A stretch of DNA of 64,000 nucleotides, taken from positions 79,392 through 143,391 of the forward strand of contig NMRB01000408.1 in the NCBI GenBank assembly GCA_002633025.1. Reading direction: 5' to 3'. Position numbers and translations under genes: made by a program. Positions 34,641 to 46,215 of the stretch are shown here, one piece after another. The DNA comes from Notospermus geniculatus. Its lineage: Eukaryota; Nemertea; Pilidiophora; Heteronemertea; Lineidae. The notes beneath the pieces were generated by a model that searched no databases, was not told the origin of the DNA, and saw only the letters and a program-made list of their open reading frames with translations. Numbering within the stretch: the first letter of the stretch is position 1; the number at the start of each line of letters is the position of its first letter.

Positions 34641-34841
34641 CTATCGGCGTCCGTACGGCCCAGCAGCATTCTTCCCGACGCCAGTCTTGAAGTTATCCGT
34701 CTGATCGCCTATTGGTTGTCCAAAGTTGGGTGTCCCTCTCTCCTCTCTTGACTCGGGCTCGGCAGCATCGACTGTAGACAGCATTACCGAGCAGACACCG
34801 ATCGCCAACAAAATCACACAAATATGCTTCAAGGCTCCCAT
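34641..34841 (-). CDS. Putative secreted, C-terminally amidated peptide precursor
   Basis: A complete 66-residue frame starts MGALKHICVILLAIGVCSVM, a clear signal peptide with a likely cleavage after ...TVDA. The rest is short, polar and Cys-free and ends KNAAGPYGRR then TAG. Gly followed by Arg-Arg at the very C-terminus is the standard signal for dibasic cleavage and alpha-amidation, predicting a peptide ending Pro-Tyr-amide. A possible N-terminal cut follows SREER. A splice acceptor (TTTTTTCAG) ends 8 bases before the ATG, as if a 5'-untranslated exon lies upstream at higher coordinates. I do not recognise the family; a host-defence or matrix peptide is an alternative reading. Confidence 0.7.
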   Translation of the reverse strand: MGALKHICVILLAIGVCSVMLSTVDAAEPESREERGTPNFGQPIGDQTDNFKTGVGKNAAGPYGRR

Positions 34842-35029
34842 ACCTGTAACTGAAAAAAGCAGAAAGTCAATAGAAACTCACTGGTAAGAGTAAATTGGCT
34901 TACATAACTGTACGTATTTGTTGTCAATTTTGGAGGATCTTTTCTGAAATTCAAAACAATGGACAATGCCTTTTCAAATATGAAATAAATGAATTGGCCA
35001 AAAAATTTGTCCCTGTTGGTATTACTAAA

Positions 35030-35392
35030 ACAAGAGGCCCATGGGCCTTGCGCTCAGCTGACTATGACTTGGCAACTCAAGAGGTTGACAGGGGAAAAGT
35101 GAGAGACAAGTAGGAATATTTCACCTTTTAATGGCAAGCAAGCAAATATCGAAGATCTCAAGTTATGGAATGGAAGTAGGTCAGTTCAAACCTACATTTC
35201 ATTACCTTTAGTTTGATACCAACATGACTACCTTGGTCCAACTAGTCTTTNACCTCTCCACCAACTTTCATGACCCTGGGCCTTGCGGTTGCAAAACGTG
35301 CCAGTTTCACGGACTACAGACAGACAGACAGACGGACGCCACTCAGTATACATATGAATAGCTCCGCTGACCTTTGGTCAGCTGAGCTAAAA
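35030..35392 (+). repeat. 'aagaggcccatgggccttgc' repeat with mirrored ends
   Basis: Opens 'caagaggcccatgggccttg' and 'cgctcagctgac' and closes 'tttggtcagctgagctaaaa', with a (GACA)-type run before the end. Contains an N at 35251. Its layout resembles the AGCTCACC repeats. Confidence 0.6.
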
Positions 35393-35509
35393 ACACCAGT
35401 AATATGACAAAATTACTTTGTTTCTCTTGTTAACTGCTCGAATGAAAAGAATTTAACTGCAATGCAGGAATAGTTGGAAAAGCCGTATAAACAAAAGAGC
35501 AAATAAAGG

Positions 35510-35770
35510 AGGCTTGGTGGTGTTGTGGTTCGGGTCTCGGACCAGCGGTGAGAGGGTCCTGAGTTCGAATCCCACTGTAGCGTGATACTTTCGGCTAGGC
35601 TCTTTGCCTTACTGGCCTCTCTCCTCCCAGGTGTTTAAATGAGTACCTGTCGGAAATGCTTAGATTGTAACGCTAAATGGGCAGCTCATCAGAGTTCTAC
35701 TAAACGCTTCAGGATAGACGGGTTAATCAACTATTGTTGATATCGGACTACGAACCGAAACTTTTAAGTT
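35510..35770 (+). mobile_element. tRNA-derived SINE, second copy of the 15788 family
   Basis: A-box 'tggtggtgttgtggttcggg', B-box 'gagttcgaatcccac', then 'ctctttgccttactggcctc' and 'gttgatatcggactacgaac'. Many point changes relative to 15788-16075. Confidence 0.85.
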
Positions 35771-35812
35771 TTTCTAAACAACAATAATCAACAAAAGATC
35801 GACTTTTGATAC

Positions 35813-35985
35813 AGGTGTGACAGGGATCAAGGTCCCCCTGGAATCAAAGTCCGGTCTTATTGTTCAGCGAAGGATTATAGAATATATGGCTATAGACATC
35901 ATGACCATTCGAATACAACCTTATAATAGCGGGCTATTGCTTGGCGGACTTGCATTCCTAGGATGTTGGTTCCTGTCACACCTGT
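35813..35985. mobile_element. Fold-back MITE, 'caggtgtgacagg' ends
   Basis: 'caggtgtgacagggatcaag' and 'gttggttcctgtcacacctg' are inverted. An internal piece recurs at 21055-21120 ('gcgggctattg'). Confidence 0.75.
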
Positions 35986-37559
35986 ACGTTTTTTTGATAA
36001 TTTTTATGTATATTGTGACAAATGGCAGCCAATAGACCAGTCGGCGTTTTCGGCGCAAAGAGTAATGAGATAAACCTAATTCATATTTCGACGCACGACC
36101 ATCGCCGGCGAACGACGCGCAGGTTTGCGTTCGCCGCCGACCGCGTCAAGCCTAGTTTATACTTCGACGCACGACCATCGCTGGCGACCAACGCGCGATC
36201 TTGCGTTCGACGCCGAGCCCGTCGTGCGATTTGGTCGGCGTCCGATCGCGAGGCTGTAATTACTTGAGTCATTTCATAACGGGTCGCCGTCGCTAAAGTA
36301 CGCTGGACTATGAATCAATTCCGCGAAGTCGGCGTCCAGATTTGATCGCGCGTCGGACGCCCATGGCCCAGCCTCGAAGTATAAACTAGGCTTCATGCGA
36401 TTCGGTCGGCGTCCGATCGCGAGGTTGTAATTACTTGTGTCATTTCATAACGGGTCGCCGTCGCTAAAGTACGCTGGACTATGAATCAATTCCGCGAAGT
36501 CGGCGTCCAGATTTGATCGCGCGTCGGACGCCGATGGTCTTGCGTCGAAGTATGAACTGGGCTATAGAAGGTGGTAAACCCTAGTTCATACTTCGACGCA
36601 AGACTATCGGCGTCCGATGCGCGATCAAATCTGGACGCCGACTTAAGCCTAAAACCTAAAGCCTAGTTTATACTTCGACGCACGACCATCGCCGGCGACC
36701 GACGCGCGTTCTTGCGTTCGACGCCTACCTCGTCGTACGATTTGGTCGGCGTCCGATCGCGAGGCTGTTATTACTTGAGTCGTTTCATAACGGGTCGCCG
36801 TCGCTAAAGTACGCTGGACTATGAATCAATTCCGCGAAGTCGGCCTCCCGATTTGATCGGGCGTCGGACGCCGATGGTCTTGCGTCGAAGTATAAACTAG
36901 GCCTAATTCATACTTCGACGCACGACCATCGGCGTCCGACGCACGATGAAAATCTGGACGCCGGCACAGTCGTGTTGATTCATAGTCCAGCGTTCCTCTG
37001 CAACTGCCATCGGCGTCAGGACGCACGACAACTTGGCGCGCGATTTTCAAGAGTTCAACCAATTTGAACTCTCTGCGTCCGATCGCGGTGACCTACCAAT
37101 GGATGAAAAGTTTTGTGGTCACGGGATCAACTAGGGGCTCATGTTTATGCATCAAAAGGCACTGAATTCAATGCCGCGGCGGTATTTTAGAGTTGAAAAT
37201 AGGTTACGCCGTTGTTACGTAATGACTCACATAACTAAAAATTATCGCGAGAGCATTCACACTCCCGCGACAAAATCGCACGACGTGATCGGCGTCGAAT
37301 GCAAGGTCGCCTGTCGGTCGCCGGCGATGGTCATGCGTCGAACTATGAACGAGGCTAAAGCCCAGTTTATACTTCGATGCACGACCATCGTGCGATTTGG
37401 TCAGCGTCCGATCGCGAAGCTATAATTACATCAGTCATTTCATAACAGGTCGCCGCCGCTAAAGTACGCTGGACTCTGAATCAATTCCGCGAAGTCGGCG
37501 TCCTGATTTGGTCGTGCGCCGGACGCCGAAGGGTTTGCGACGAAGTATAAACCAGGCTC

Positions 37560-38457
37560 TAAGCTGCATCTACATAAACATTTAGGCTGATCAAAACACG
37601 TAAAAAATATCTCTTTAAAAATTTTGAGGTCTATAGGTTTACTTAGAATTATTAGGAAATACCTACCGCAGAAAACACTTATCACTGTATATCATTCCCT
37701 AATTACACCACATTTAAATTACCATTTACTATCCTGGGGTCACGACCATACTGTTATTCATAAATTACAAAAGAAGGCCACTCGCGTTATTACCAATAGT
37801 CATTTCTTAGCCCATTCTGAACCTCTCTTCACGCAAATGCGATTTTTAAAACTTCCTGACATGCATATACTCACTCAAATGAAAACCCTGTACAAATACT
37901 TTAAGAAAAGTCTCCCTAAATATTTTATGGACCAAGTTTTTAGAACCAACAATCAAAATCACCCCTACCGCACAAGAAATAATTTCAACTTAATTACACC
38001 GTTTTGCAGACATACCTTCGCACAGCGTTCGCCACGATATAGCATAGTTCAAGTTTTTAACTCTCTTCCTAGGATTGTCACCGAAAAGATAACCACACAT
38101 AGTTTAAAAGGCTTTTCTTATTACCTTAAAAATTACATATTAAACAACTACAATGAAGCTTGTAATATCCCTAACTGTTATACTTGTTCTTTGTCAGTCT
38201 AAGAATCATTTGTATTCACTCTTGTGTTGGACATCGTTGGAGTTGTCTTATTTATTATCAATAGTTGACGTTGTATTTAACTTTAATCAATTGTAAATTA
38301 CTTGTACCCACCTGTTACTTTCCTGTAGGATAAGGGGCTCAAATGGAAGCGATCCTAAGATCTTTTTTGAGCTCCTGACCACACACCTTTTAAATTTATG
38401 TAGAACACAATGTATTGTCAAATAAATATCATATCATATCATATCATATCATATCAT
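37560..38457 (+). mobile_element. 5'-truncated LINE with (ATATC)n tail
   Basis: The reverse-transcriptase C-terminal frame (37624-38202) is followed by about 220 bp of 3' untranslated sequence and a 'catatcatatcatatc' tail, typical of a retrotransposed, 5'-truncated copy. It splits the palindrome cluster, so it is younger than the neighbouring units. Confidence 0.8.
37624..38202 (+). pseudogene. LINE reverse transcriptase C-terminal segment
   Basis: The 190-odd residue frame contains LPQKTLITVYHSLITPHLNY, LQKKATRVITNSHFLAHSEP and FNSLPRIVTEKITTHSLKGF. These are the tail region of CR1/Jockey-like LINE ORF2 proteins downstream of the catalytic motif. The frame is intact to its stop, but the catalytic YxDD part and the endonuclease are absent, so the copy is dead. 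Confidence 0.85.
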
Positions 38458-39254
38458 AGTTTATACTCCGCGCACGACCATCGTCGGCGACCGGTCGCGC
38501 GATCTTCTGTTCGACGCCGACCCCGTCGCGCAATTTGGCCGGCGTCCGATCGCGAGGCTGTAATTACTTGAGTCATTTCATGACGCACCGCCGTCGCTGA
38601 AGTACGAGTCAACTCCGCGAAGTCGGCGTCCAGATTTTGATCGCGCATCGGACGCCGATAGTCGTGCTTTGAAGTATGAACTGGGTGTAAAGACTAGTTG
38701 ATACTTCGGAGCACGACCATCGCCGTTGAACGACGCGCGACCCCGTCGTACGATTTTCGGTGTCCTACCGCGGGACTGTGAATGCTCTCGCGATAATATG
38801 TTTCTGCCACGTTTATCGCCGGCCGGTGTGGACACAATCTATATTATAATACGCTAAGCCGGAATTTTGTCCGGCGCCGCACTGCGTCTGTGATGCTTCG
38901 ATTCGGCTCAGATTTGGCAGGTGATTTCCTCTTGATATGTATTTGTGCATAGTGAAGCGATTTTTCCATTAAAACTTCGCAGAATTATGTTTTAACGGGT
39001 TTTTGGTCGTTACCAAGGATTTGAGAGTTTAATATGACGTCACGATAACTATGACGTAATACATGTAGGATGACGTCACGCTGAGGAGTCCGTGCAGACG
39101 ATGTGCTGCGAGGCAGACGATCGAGGTGTTTACGTCATCGACCAAAGACCGACGTTACGTAACATCAACAAAGTCAGCGATACACTCTTAACACAAAAAC
39201 CAATCCTACACTCTACTGCCTTTTCAAACCGTGATTTTCACGGGTTACGGCTAG

Positions 39255-39793
39255 TTCATATTTAATGGGTCCACATTAATTCCGATTTTATGTCCACATT
39301 AAATCACGAATTTATGTCCAGATTAAATCAACAAACCAGCTAACGTTTTGTTATGGATATAAAATCGTACTCCTTATTTAATGTCCGTATAAATTCATAT
39401 TTTATGTCCATATTAAATTAGGAATTTATGTCCACATAAAATCGACTAATCACGGATAAGGACTTATTATGGACGGAAGTGAGTGTTCCAGATCACTTCC
39501 GTCCACAATTCCAAGACGGATTTTAGGAAGGAAGCGATGGAATTGTGGACGGAAGTGATCGGGAACACTCGCTTCTGTCCAAAAGTCCTTGTCCGTGATT
39601 AGTCGATTTTATGTGGATATAAATTCTCGATTTAATATGGACATAAAATTGGAATTTATATGGACATTAAATTAGAAGTGCGATTTTATACCCACATTAA
39701 AAACTCAGCTGCGATTGGCTGATTTAGTGTAGACATAAATTCGTGATTTAATGTGGACATAAAATCGGAATTAATTTGGACATTAAATATGAA
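39255..39793. mobile_element. Fold-back of TTTATGTCCACATTAAAT subrepeats
   Basis: Each arm is a chain of about 25-bp units alternating 'gattttatgtccacatt' and 'aaatcacgaatttatgtcc'. The two arms are inverted about a centre (39440-39600) that is itself an inverted repeat ('cacttccgtccacaattcc'). Confidence 0.85.
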
Positions 39794-40045
39794 TTGTGTC
39801 CACTCCGGCCTGCGATACACGTTACATGAGTCATTTCGTTACGGCAGTTTAGCCTATTTGCATCAAAACGAGCCTTTGATACCACGACCACAAAACTCTT
39901 CATCCATTGGTAGGTCGCCGCGATCTGACGCAGAGAGTACCAATTATTCGAACTCTTGAAAATCGCACGCCAAGTAGACGCACGACCTGACGCCGATGAC
40001 AGTCGCTGTGCTGTGCTGAAGTATGAATCAACGCGACTTTGTCGG

Positions 40046-41985
40046 CGTCTATGGAAAGCGGATTGTCCGGTTATTCAAAAAAAACTATATTTTTGCACTA
40101 AAACCTAGTTTTATGCTTAGAAAACTTAGTTTTTATGGATAAAATAAAAGTTTTTTGACAAAAACTAAGTTTTTCTCCTAAAAAACCTAGTTTTTGTCAT
40201 AAAACTTATATTTTTACAATAAAACTTGGTTGTTTTCAATAAAACCAAGTTTTTTATGATAAAATATAGGTTTTTCAATCATCGGTATAAAACCTAGTTT
40301 TTTTGCGTAAAAATATTAGTTTTTCGCAATAACTGGACAAATAGCCACGAAACCTATATTTATGCTTAAAAAACATAGTTTTATGGAAAAAAATAGTTTT
40401 TCTTCAATAAAACCAGTATTTTTGTAGAAAATATAGGTTTCTTGAATAACTAGACAAACAGCGAAACTTATATTTTCTACCTCGTCCCATGTACACGATG
40501 TCTTTGTCATATTGGGAAACCTCGGGCCCATGGGTCATGATGTACATGGCTGCTCGCACAGCACTACTGGAGTGGGGACGGGTATTTCGCAACCTCGTCC
40601 CGGCGAAATCATCTTGGTCAGTGGGGCGAGGTTCAAACAGGTAGGTTTCCATAAAAACTAGGTTTTTATCAAAAACCTACTTTTTGTGGCATAAAACTTG
40701 GTTTTTTGACTGATAAACTTAGTTTTGTGGAATAACTGGACATTTCAGTGGAGAAACTTTCATTTTTAGCTCACCTCTGTGAGGTGAGCTTCTCCCATGG
40801 TGTGTCGTCCGTCGTCCGTCGTCGTCGTCGTCGTCCGTCGTCGTTAACAGGGGTGGCACGTTTCTAAACCGCTTGAGTTACAAACTTGAAATTTGGTGTA
40901 CAGGTACCCTATGGTAAAAACTATCTCTGGACCGAAACTTAGCGCTGCTGCTTGTACACTCTGGCCTGTAGGGGGCGCTTTGTGAAAACATTCTTTCGGC
41001 CGTATCTCCTGAACGCGGTTAGCTAGAACCACGAAACTTTTATGGTGGGTTCCTCTGATGATACTTCATCACATAAATCCCGGGTTTTTGATTTGACCTA
41101 CTTTTCAAGGTCACAGAGGTCAAAGTTCAAAATTCACTGTTTGGTGGCACATTTCATTGCTATTTGACATAGAGTGTTGTGATTTGGTGTGAAGATATAT
41201 CTAGGCACCCTGCACGAATGCACCGAATTTAAACCCGATCGGACTTCAAATATGGCCGCCAGGAAGCCATCTTGAAAAATGGACTTTGACCCACATTTTA
41301 TAAATAGGAGTAGGTAGGATGTTTTAACGTTGCCAAAATATGTATCTAGGTACCGTATAAATATATGGTAAATTTCAGTCAGATTCGACGTCAAATATGG
41401 CCGCCAGGGAGCCATCTTGAAAAATGGACTTTGACCCACACCTCATAAATAGTGGGAGCTAGGATGCTTTAACCGTGCCTAAATATGTGTCTTGGTACCG
41501 TCTACTTATATGCCAAATTTCGGTTCGATTGGACTTCAACATGGCTGCCAGGCGGCCATCTTGAAAAATTTACTTTGGCCATATCTCATCGGTAGTAAAT
41601 GTTACGATGTTTCTGCACTAATCTTTCACCATTCAGTGTATCACCAGGCTACTCACACTTCATACTCTGTCACAGAGGTGAGCACAATGGCCCTGGCCAT
41701 TTCATTGTCGATAAAATGAGGGTTGTTTGGCATAAAATCAGGTTTTTTGTAATAAAATATAGGTTTTTGACAAAAATTATTTTTTTTCATAAAAATCTAT
41801 ATTTTATGAAGGAAGGAAAAAACTAAGTTTTCTTCCATAAAAGTTGGTTTTTAGGAGAAAAATTTAGTTTTTGTCAAAAAACTTATACTTTGTCCACAAA
41901 AGCCAAGTTTTATGAGCATAAAACTAAGTTTTATTGCAAAAATATAGGTTTTTTGAATAACTGGAAAATCCGCTTGCCATAGGCG
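40046..41985. mobile_element. Fold-back of AAAACCTAGTTTTT subrepeats, 1.9 kb
   Basis: Ends 'gtctatggaaagcggattgt' and, at right, 'aaaatccgcttgccataggc' are inverted. Within, dozens of degenerate 25-30 bp words of the type 'aaaacctagttttt' or 'aaaacttagtttttatggat' fill both sides, and 'ataactggaca'-like words recur at 40327, 40446 and 40732. An AGCTCACC repeat (40768-41707) is nested in it. Confidence 0.75.
40768..41707 (+). repeat. AGCTCACC repeat nested in the fold-back
   Basis: Opening 'agctcacctctgtgaggtga' with CGTCCGTCGTC runs, internal 'atatggccgccaggaagcca' repeats about every 120 bp, and closing 'agaggtgagcacaatggccc'. Direct half-sites AGGTCA-CAG-AGGTCA lie at 41108-41122. Confidence 0.83.
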
Positions 41986-42576
41986 TCCAGGTTTTGATCG
42001 GACACCGACGGCCAGACCGAAACTAATTTTTGAATTGGCGATTCAGCGGGATTAACTGTAGGTGACGTAGCTTTTGACCAGATCGGGTACGGTACATAGA
42101 GCTCTCGATGCAATGCAAACGAAATCGTGGTTTTACCTACCTTAGAACTTCGCCCACTTTAGTTAGAAAGACTTGCTGATTGAAGTCGGTTCCGACAACT
42201 GAGGGCTCGATCCTAGGTCTGGGTATATGAAGCCAAACCAGCCGGGTCAGACTACCAATCAAATCACATTATATGATTTGAAGTTTTTACAGAATTCTAA
42301 CATCTGTCGCGACCCGCTGGTCAGGTTGAATAATGCTTCAGTGGAAATGAAATATCATTCGGGCTGCCATACCATCGTTCTCCTAATTCAAGACCCTTAA
42401 TAAAATATTAACGGGTGAACCCCTTTATTAGGAAATTGCAGTAAGTTTACAACTATAGAAGATATGATGTTTATGATGATCACGTATGCATGTAGAAGCT
42501 GTATACATTGTATACAGCTTGCCGTGCTTTCTTCCAAAATTGCTAAAGGGGCCGCTTTTGGTGAGTATTTGAAAAA

Positions 42577-42765
42577 CCTGGTGCGAGAAACACAAGTGTA
42601 ACGTTTTTCAGTGTGGCCTTTTTTCTGTGTGAGTTCCATTGTTCGGAACACACTGGGAAACAGACACGCTGTTTCTCTGTGTTGCTCATTGTCAAGTCGC
42701 CGCTTATTCCGTCAATCTATTGTAATATCACACTGGCACACGGGCCTCACTGAAAAACGTTACAC
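42577..42765. repeat. Inverted repeat
   Basis: 'tgtaacgtttttcagtgtgg' and 'cactgaaaaacgttaca' are inverted about 150 bp apart. The plus-strand open frame across them has no domain. Confidence 0.55.
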
Positions 42766-42899
42766 CGAATTGGATTTCTGGACGCAATGGTTCATGAAAA
42801 AACGGCGTAGCCAGCAAATTGCTTTGTCGAACCAGTCAGTAGAATCGCCTCAGGCCAGATTTTTCGCGAATATGCATTTTTGTCTCCCATCGCGCTAAC

Positions 42900-43437
42900 A
42901 CGCCGTATTAGTTGTGGTTAGCGGTATTGTTTCCACGAAAGATATCCGTAGGAAGTAAGTACAATGTATATGAATGCATAGAATGACACCGAATTTAACA
43001 CGAAAATCGGGATTTTATGCTGTGGTCGTCTGTTTTCTGCTTATAGGCCAAGCCGAAGTCGAATGCCGTGTTGGCTTCTGCGCTGTGTATAATTACCCCG
43101 TGCACTCAGATGTGAATTCACGCCAATTAACCGCGTAATCGGTCATTCAATCAGTTTCAGTAAGCCATTGTCAAAAATGCCGAAAGGGAAATACATGTGA
43201 AATTAAGCCATCTTGCCGTTGTTTATGCCACAATGTGGCTTAGTATAACGGAGTTCTTTGTCTGCTTGGCCTAATTCATGCATAGTTGTCTATCCCACCG
43301 CCAGTTCACGATGTCGTTCACGTGCTTTTGTGACAAGTGTGTTAGGCTACCGATTGCCAGACAAAGTGAATAAATTTGCACGAATATGTCTCTTAGGCCT
43401 GTGAATGACTTGCATTAGCCGACAAATACATGTAGTA
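42900..43437. other. No feature recognised
   Basis: No domain, repeat end or splice pattern seen. Confidence 0.4.
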
Positions 43438-43438
43438 A

Positions 43439-43799
43439 GCCGTGCTTACACTACATAAAATCTCCGGGTTTTTTGCGGTCACACCTATGAATTGCCGGGC
43501 TTCAAGAAACCCCTGTCTGAAAAACGCGGGTTTTTGAGACACGGCAATGTCGCCGTGCTTTTTGAAATCTCCGTGTGTTCGTTAGTTCTTCGCACGGCGA
43601 CAGATGGCGCAGCCATTAAGTGACGTCGTTTTCGCGCCTGTGACAATGTGTGCCAATTCAGAAATGACCGAAGAGTCAATGTTTGCAGCGCAACTGTCGC
43701 CGGGCTACTTAACTACAGTGTAGTAGTGTGACCTCGCCGGGATTTTCGTACACACGGGTTTGGAAAAACACGGGTATTTTTATGTAGTGTAACCACGGC
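43439..43799. mobile_element. MITE with TAA target duplication
   Basis: Inverted ends 'gccgtgcttacactacataa' and 'ttatgtagtgtaaccacggc' are flanked by TAA at 43436-43438 and 43800-43802. A three-base TAA/TTA duplication points to the PIF/Harbinger superfamily. Confidence 0.88.
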
Positions 43800-44078
43800 T
43801 AATGATACTTTTTTCATTGAGGCGGAGATTTTAGTGCTGGTGTGGAATTTGCCCATAGGCCCTAATCAATAAAGCCACAGCTACGCGGGCTACCGCTATG
43901 CTACCGTCGGTAGCCTAGCGACCGTCGGTAGCCTAGCGGTAGCCGTCTATTTCGGAATGGAGAGAACGCATCCCTCCATTCCGAACAACAGACTTGCGTG
44001 CAGGCAAATTCATGAAGGCCTCATGAGGCCTTTATGTCGGTCTATAATCCCTGTCGTGGTACCGTTACTATCTACTTA

Positions 44079-44872
44079 CACTCATGCCAAAAAATAAACG
44101 GACAGTGGTTTTTTAACTCTGTACAGGAAGTGATGCATAATTTTGGGTTCTAGCTCAGATATATGGCCCTACAACGTCTCCTCTATATGTCCAAGAGCAA
44201 ATTTCAAGGAAAAAATGAAAATATCATGCAACTCTCACTGTTTCAAAATATCATTGAAAATGAGATTTTTGAAATCTTGAAATTTTTCATAAAAACCAAA
44301 TTTACCATGAATCTATGAAGAATTCTAAGACTCGTGGTGAAGAAACTACTCAAAAATATTTGCCCTATTCTGTGTTATTCAAGGAAATATGCATGAAAAA
44401 CGGGACACTTTTCAATACATTTTAAAGAAAAAGTTTAATTTCTCTGTGATCGACGGTAATATAGTTACCGAATCGTGGTCAGTCTTAATCTTTTAGTGAA
44501 GGTTAGCACCTCAACCCAAAATTTCATGAAAAATCTCAAATTTCAGATTTTTGATATTTTCGATAATTTCAAATATCATCAAAGTTAGCTACGATTTTCA
44601 AACACTTTCTTCACCATATTTTTTAGAATTTTCCATAGATTATTTGAAAAGTCATTTCTGGAAAAAAAGTTAAGATTTCAAAAATCTCAATTTTGTTGAT
44701 ATTTTAAAATAGTGATATTTTCATGATAATCAATCTTTTTTCCATGAAATTTTCCCTCTGGCATACAGATGAGATGTTCTAGGGCCAGGTATCAAAGCTG
44801 CAACCCCATCGTGTGCATACCTCAGCGACAGAAGACAAAAAACCGCTGTCCATTTATTTTTTGGCATGAGTG
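44079..44872. mobile_element. TA-flanked element, 'cactcatgccaaaaaataaa' ends
   Basis: The left end 'cactcatgccaaaaaataaa' with 'cggacag' and the right end ('ctgtccatttattttttggc' plus 'atgagtg') are near-perfect inverted copies of 27 bp flanked by TA, as for Tc1/mariner MITEs. The 740-bp interior is AT-rich, with a run of 'atttcaaaaatctca'-like words in both orientations and no open frame. Confidence 0.9.
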
Positions 44873-45399
44873 TACCTGCACCACAACTCTACAGCGGGCG
44901 TTAGGAGGGTGAAGGTCCGATGTTGCGGGTGGCTATGGTCACAGCACAGGTTTTACCCAACTACGACAGGTCCATGTCGTCAGTAAGTGTTACACACACA
45001 CATACGCCCGGACATTGATTTCGGAATTCGAACTACATATACCGTACATCTCGATGTGTCCAACATCCGCAATAGCTGGATGGTGTGATGCAGTTCTCTT
45101 ACACTCCTTAAGTGTCATCACAGTTATACAACTCAATGGGAATATACTCCGTAAACCATGGTTTTTCACCTGGCAGTTATTGTGTGATATTCAAATAAAT
45201 ATCCAAACCATATGTTATCCCCATCGATATCATCTCACCACAATATTCATATTGTGTATAATCCAAATATTTATAATATTAAGCCTATACAGAAAACGGT
45301 TAAGTGCCATCAAATCATATGTTGCAGGCTGTTATCCCCTCGGTATCATCCGACCACAAAGTATCAGTATATTTCGAAATTTCCAAAATTTTGATGAAG

Positions 45400-45516
45400 T
45401 AATGTGACCAACATGTTTACCTTTCATATGCAACAAATCGCGTCAAAATTGGTTCGGTAGTATTTGAAATATTCAAGATATCAAGTGTAGATAAACATCA
45501 GTCAATGCCTGTACAT
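45400..45516 (-). repeat. Solo end of the CAGTCATTGACATTAG element
   Basis: Matches the right end of 54834-55749 ('gtagataaacatcagtcaat' and 'gcctgtacatc'), with several changes. Confidence 0.65.
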
Positions 45517-46215
45517 CGCGGATATTCGTGGGTGATGATGGGTTCAATTTCTTCAATCCTGCGTCCTGCAGGATGAATTTTGGTGGAATTTCTGGCCTTC
45601 TGTCTAGATCCGAGTGAGTTTTATGTATGATGTATTTCATCATACAATTCCTCTTTTGTCTTTTGATCATGCTGGTTTGGCCTATTTTTGAGCTGTGCCC
45701 AGTGTTAGAAATATTCCTACAGTGGCCCTAAAAACGAAACATTTTAAGGCAAACCATAACAATTTCACCTCAGTAACCTGTTATTATTTCATGCCTTTAA
45801 AGCCAGACACTATAGACAGATGGGTTATAATCGACGAGCATAGTCTCGGTCACCCAGCCGCTGTAAGTTTCGAATCTGGGGAACCGTAGCAGTCCTACTG
45901 TGTGGCTGGCTGCGCAAGACTACAGACAGCATTGGGGATTCCCCAAGGGGATTCCCAAAACCTCGATGCAGGATAATGCTATAATATGTGGTTCTATGGT
46001 TCTATACACTACGCACGCCTGTAGATGAGGTTGCACTATTATTTCGGCCGAACTGGAGAGTGAGTAGCGGTGCATAGTGTGCGGCTTTAACTTTATCTCA
46101 TTTATACGTGACCCCTTGCAAAACACAAAAACTGTTTAGGTTCGGAGATTGGACTACTCGCAGGGTGCTTAGGGACGCCTCGTTTAAACATGGGTCATTG
46201 AACCATGTTTTTTCT

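Larger units (their letters stand above)
36084..40036. repeat. Cluster of palindromic 'CCTAGTTTATACTTCGACGC' elements
   Basis: At least six full or partial units (for example 36151-36390 and 36661-36902) each begin 'cctagtttatacttcgacgc' with 'acgaccatcg' and end with the reverse complement. Internal GC-rich words 'ggtcggcgtccgatcgcga' and 'gtcgccgtcgctaaagtacg' are shared. It is interrupted by a LINE (about 37560-38457) and another fold-back (39255-39793). No host gene is visible. Confidence 0.88.
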
